NCBI RefSeq assembly: GCF_001484045.1
Contig: NZ_CP013128.1
Coordinates: 476,283-540,282 of the forward strand
Direction of reading: 5' to 3'
Origin: Mycoplasma sp. (ex Biomphalaria glabrata)
GTDB taxonomy: Bacteria > Bacillota_I > Bacilli_A > Mycoplasmatales > GCF-1484045
Length of the DNA stretch: 64,000 nt
The notes under the pieces are model-generated. The model was not told the DNA's origin, searched no databases, and was given only the letters and a program-made list of their open reading frames with translations. Of the stretch, positions 63,967 to 64,000 are shown piece by piece. The translations under genes were made by a program, and so were the position numbers. The stretch's first letter is position 1; every line of letters begins with the position of its first letter.

Positions 63967-64000
63967 TGAAAAGACTTTTATACAAAAATTCTTTATTAAG
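63966..64000 (+). CDS. Start of the next gene (partial)
   Basis: An ATG overlapping the rluB stop (TAATG) opens a frame that runs off the window: MKRLLYKNSLL. The coupling pattern matches other real gene junctions here. Too little is present to name it. Confidence 0.4.
   Translation, partial: MKRLLYKNSLL

Overview
This is a low-GC, gene-dense segment of a Mollicutes chromosome. UGA is read as tryptophan throughout: nearly every long gene contains in-frame TGA codons, and there is a tRNA-Trp with a UCA anticodon at 704-779. The gene set is a reduced Firmicute one: glycolysis without a TCA cycle, a stand-alone 5'-3' exonuclease instead of full PolA, ThyA plus DHFR, and an FtsA/FtsZ/SepF/EzrA division set. 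That division set, with FeoAB, points more to the Spiroplasma-Entomoplasma-mycoides side of the class than to M. pneumoniae or M. hominis relatives. This placement is inference.

Layout. 1-5.6 kb: a gene tail, acyl carrier protein, three tRNAs, a DegV protein, pncB and feoAB. 5.6-16.3 kb: tyrS, rpsD, ezrA, thiI and nrnA, an order recalling Bacillus. Two accessory blocks interrupt it: a DNA methyltransferase with a frameshifted ParB-like gene between tyrS and rpsD (6.9-9.5 kb), and a frameshifted KAP-type NTPase after thiI (13.4-15.3 kb). 16.3-26.6 kb: a tightly coupled replication and repair operon (dnaE, 5'-3' exonuclease fused to a Ppx/GppA domain, fpg, coaE, dnaB, dnaI) followed by two acetyltransferase-fold genes. 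26.7-34.3 kb: most of lower glycolysis (gapA, pgk, tpiA, gpmI, pfkA, pyk). 34.3-37.9 kb: thrS, then infC-rpmI-rplT behind an attenuator-like leader, then a small SSB-like gene. 38-46.4 kb: a dUTPase, an envelope protein, a decayed gene, and pheST flanked by two MATE transporters. 46.4-50.8 kb: rpmF and the division cluster rsmH-ftsA-ftsZ-sepF. 50.8-52.3 kb: small membrane proteins. 52.3-64 kb: ileS-lspA-rluD, dCMP deaminase, rnhC, acpS-thyA-dfrA-plsC, a pyrimidine-nucleoside phosphorylase, scpA-scpB-rluB.

Functional links. AcpS at 58.1 kb would charge the ACP at 250. dUTPase, dCMP deaminase, ThyA and DHFR make and protect the dTMP pool. DnaE, DnaB and DnaI are primosome and replication factors, and Fpg, the exonuclease and RNase HIII process damage and primers. 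Many neighbours share TAATG stop-start overlaps, so translational coupling is widespread.

Most unusual: an uninterrupted frame joining the 5'-3' exonuclease to a Ppx/GppA phosphatase; DnaI with a broken Walker A and altered Walker B; frameshifts at short A runs found only in accessory genes, one at a perfect A AAA AAA slippery heptamer; and an SSB-like gene that seems to start at AUU with its Shine-Dalgarno inside the upstream terminator hairpin. I saw no rRNA, CRISPR array, insertion sequence or prophage.
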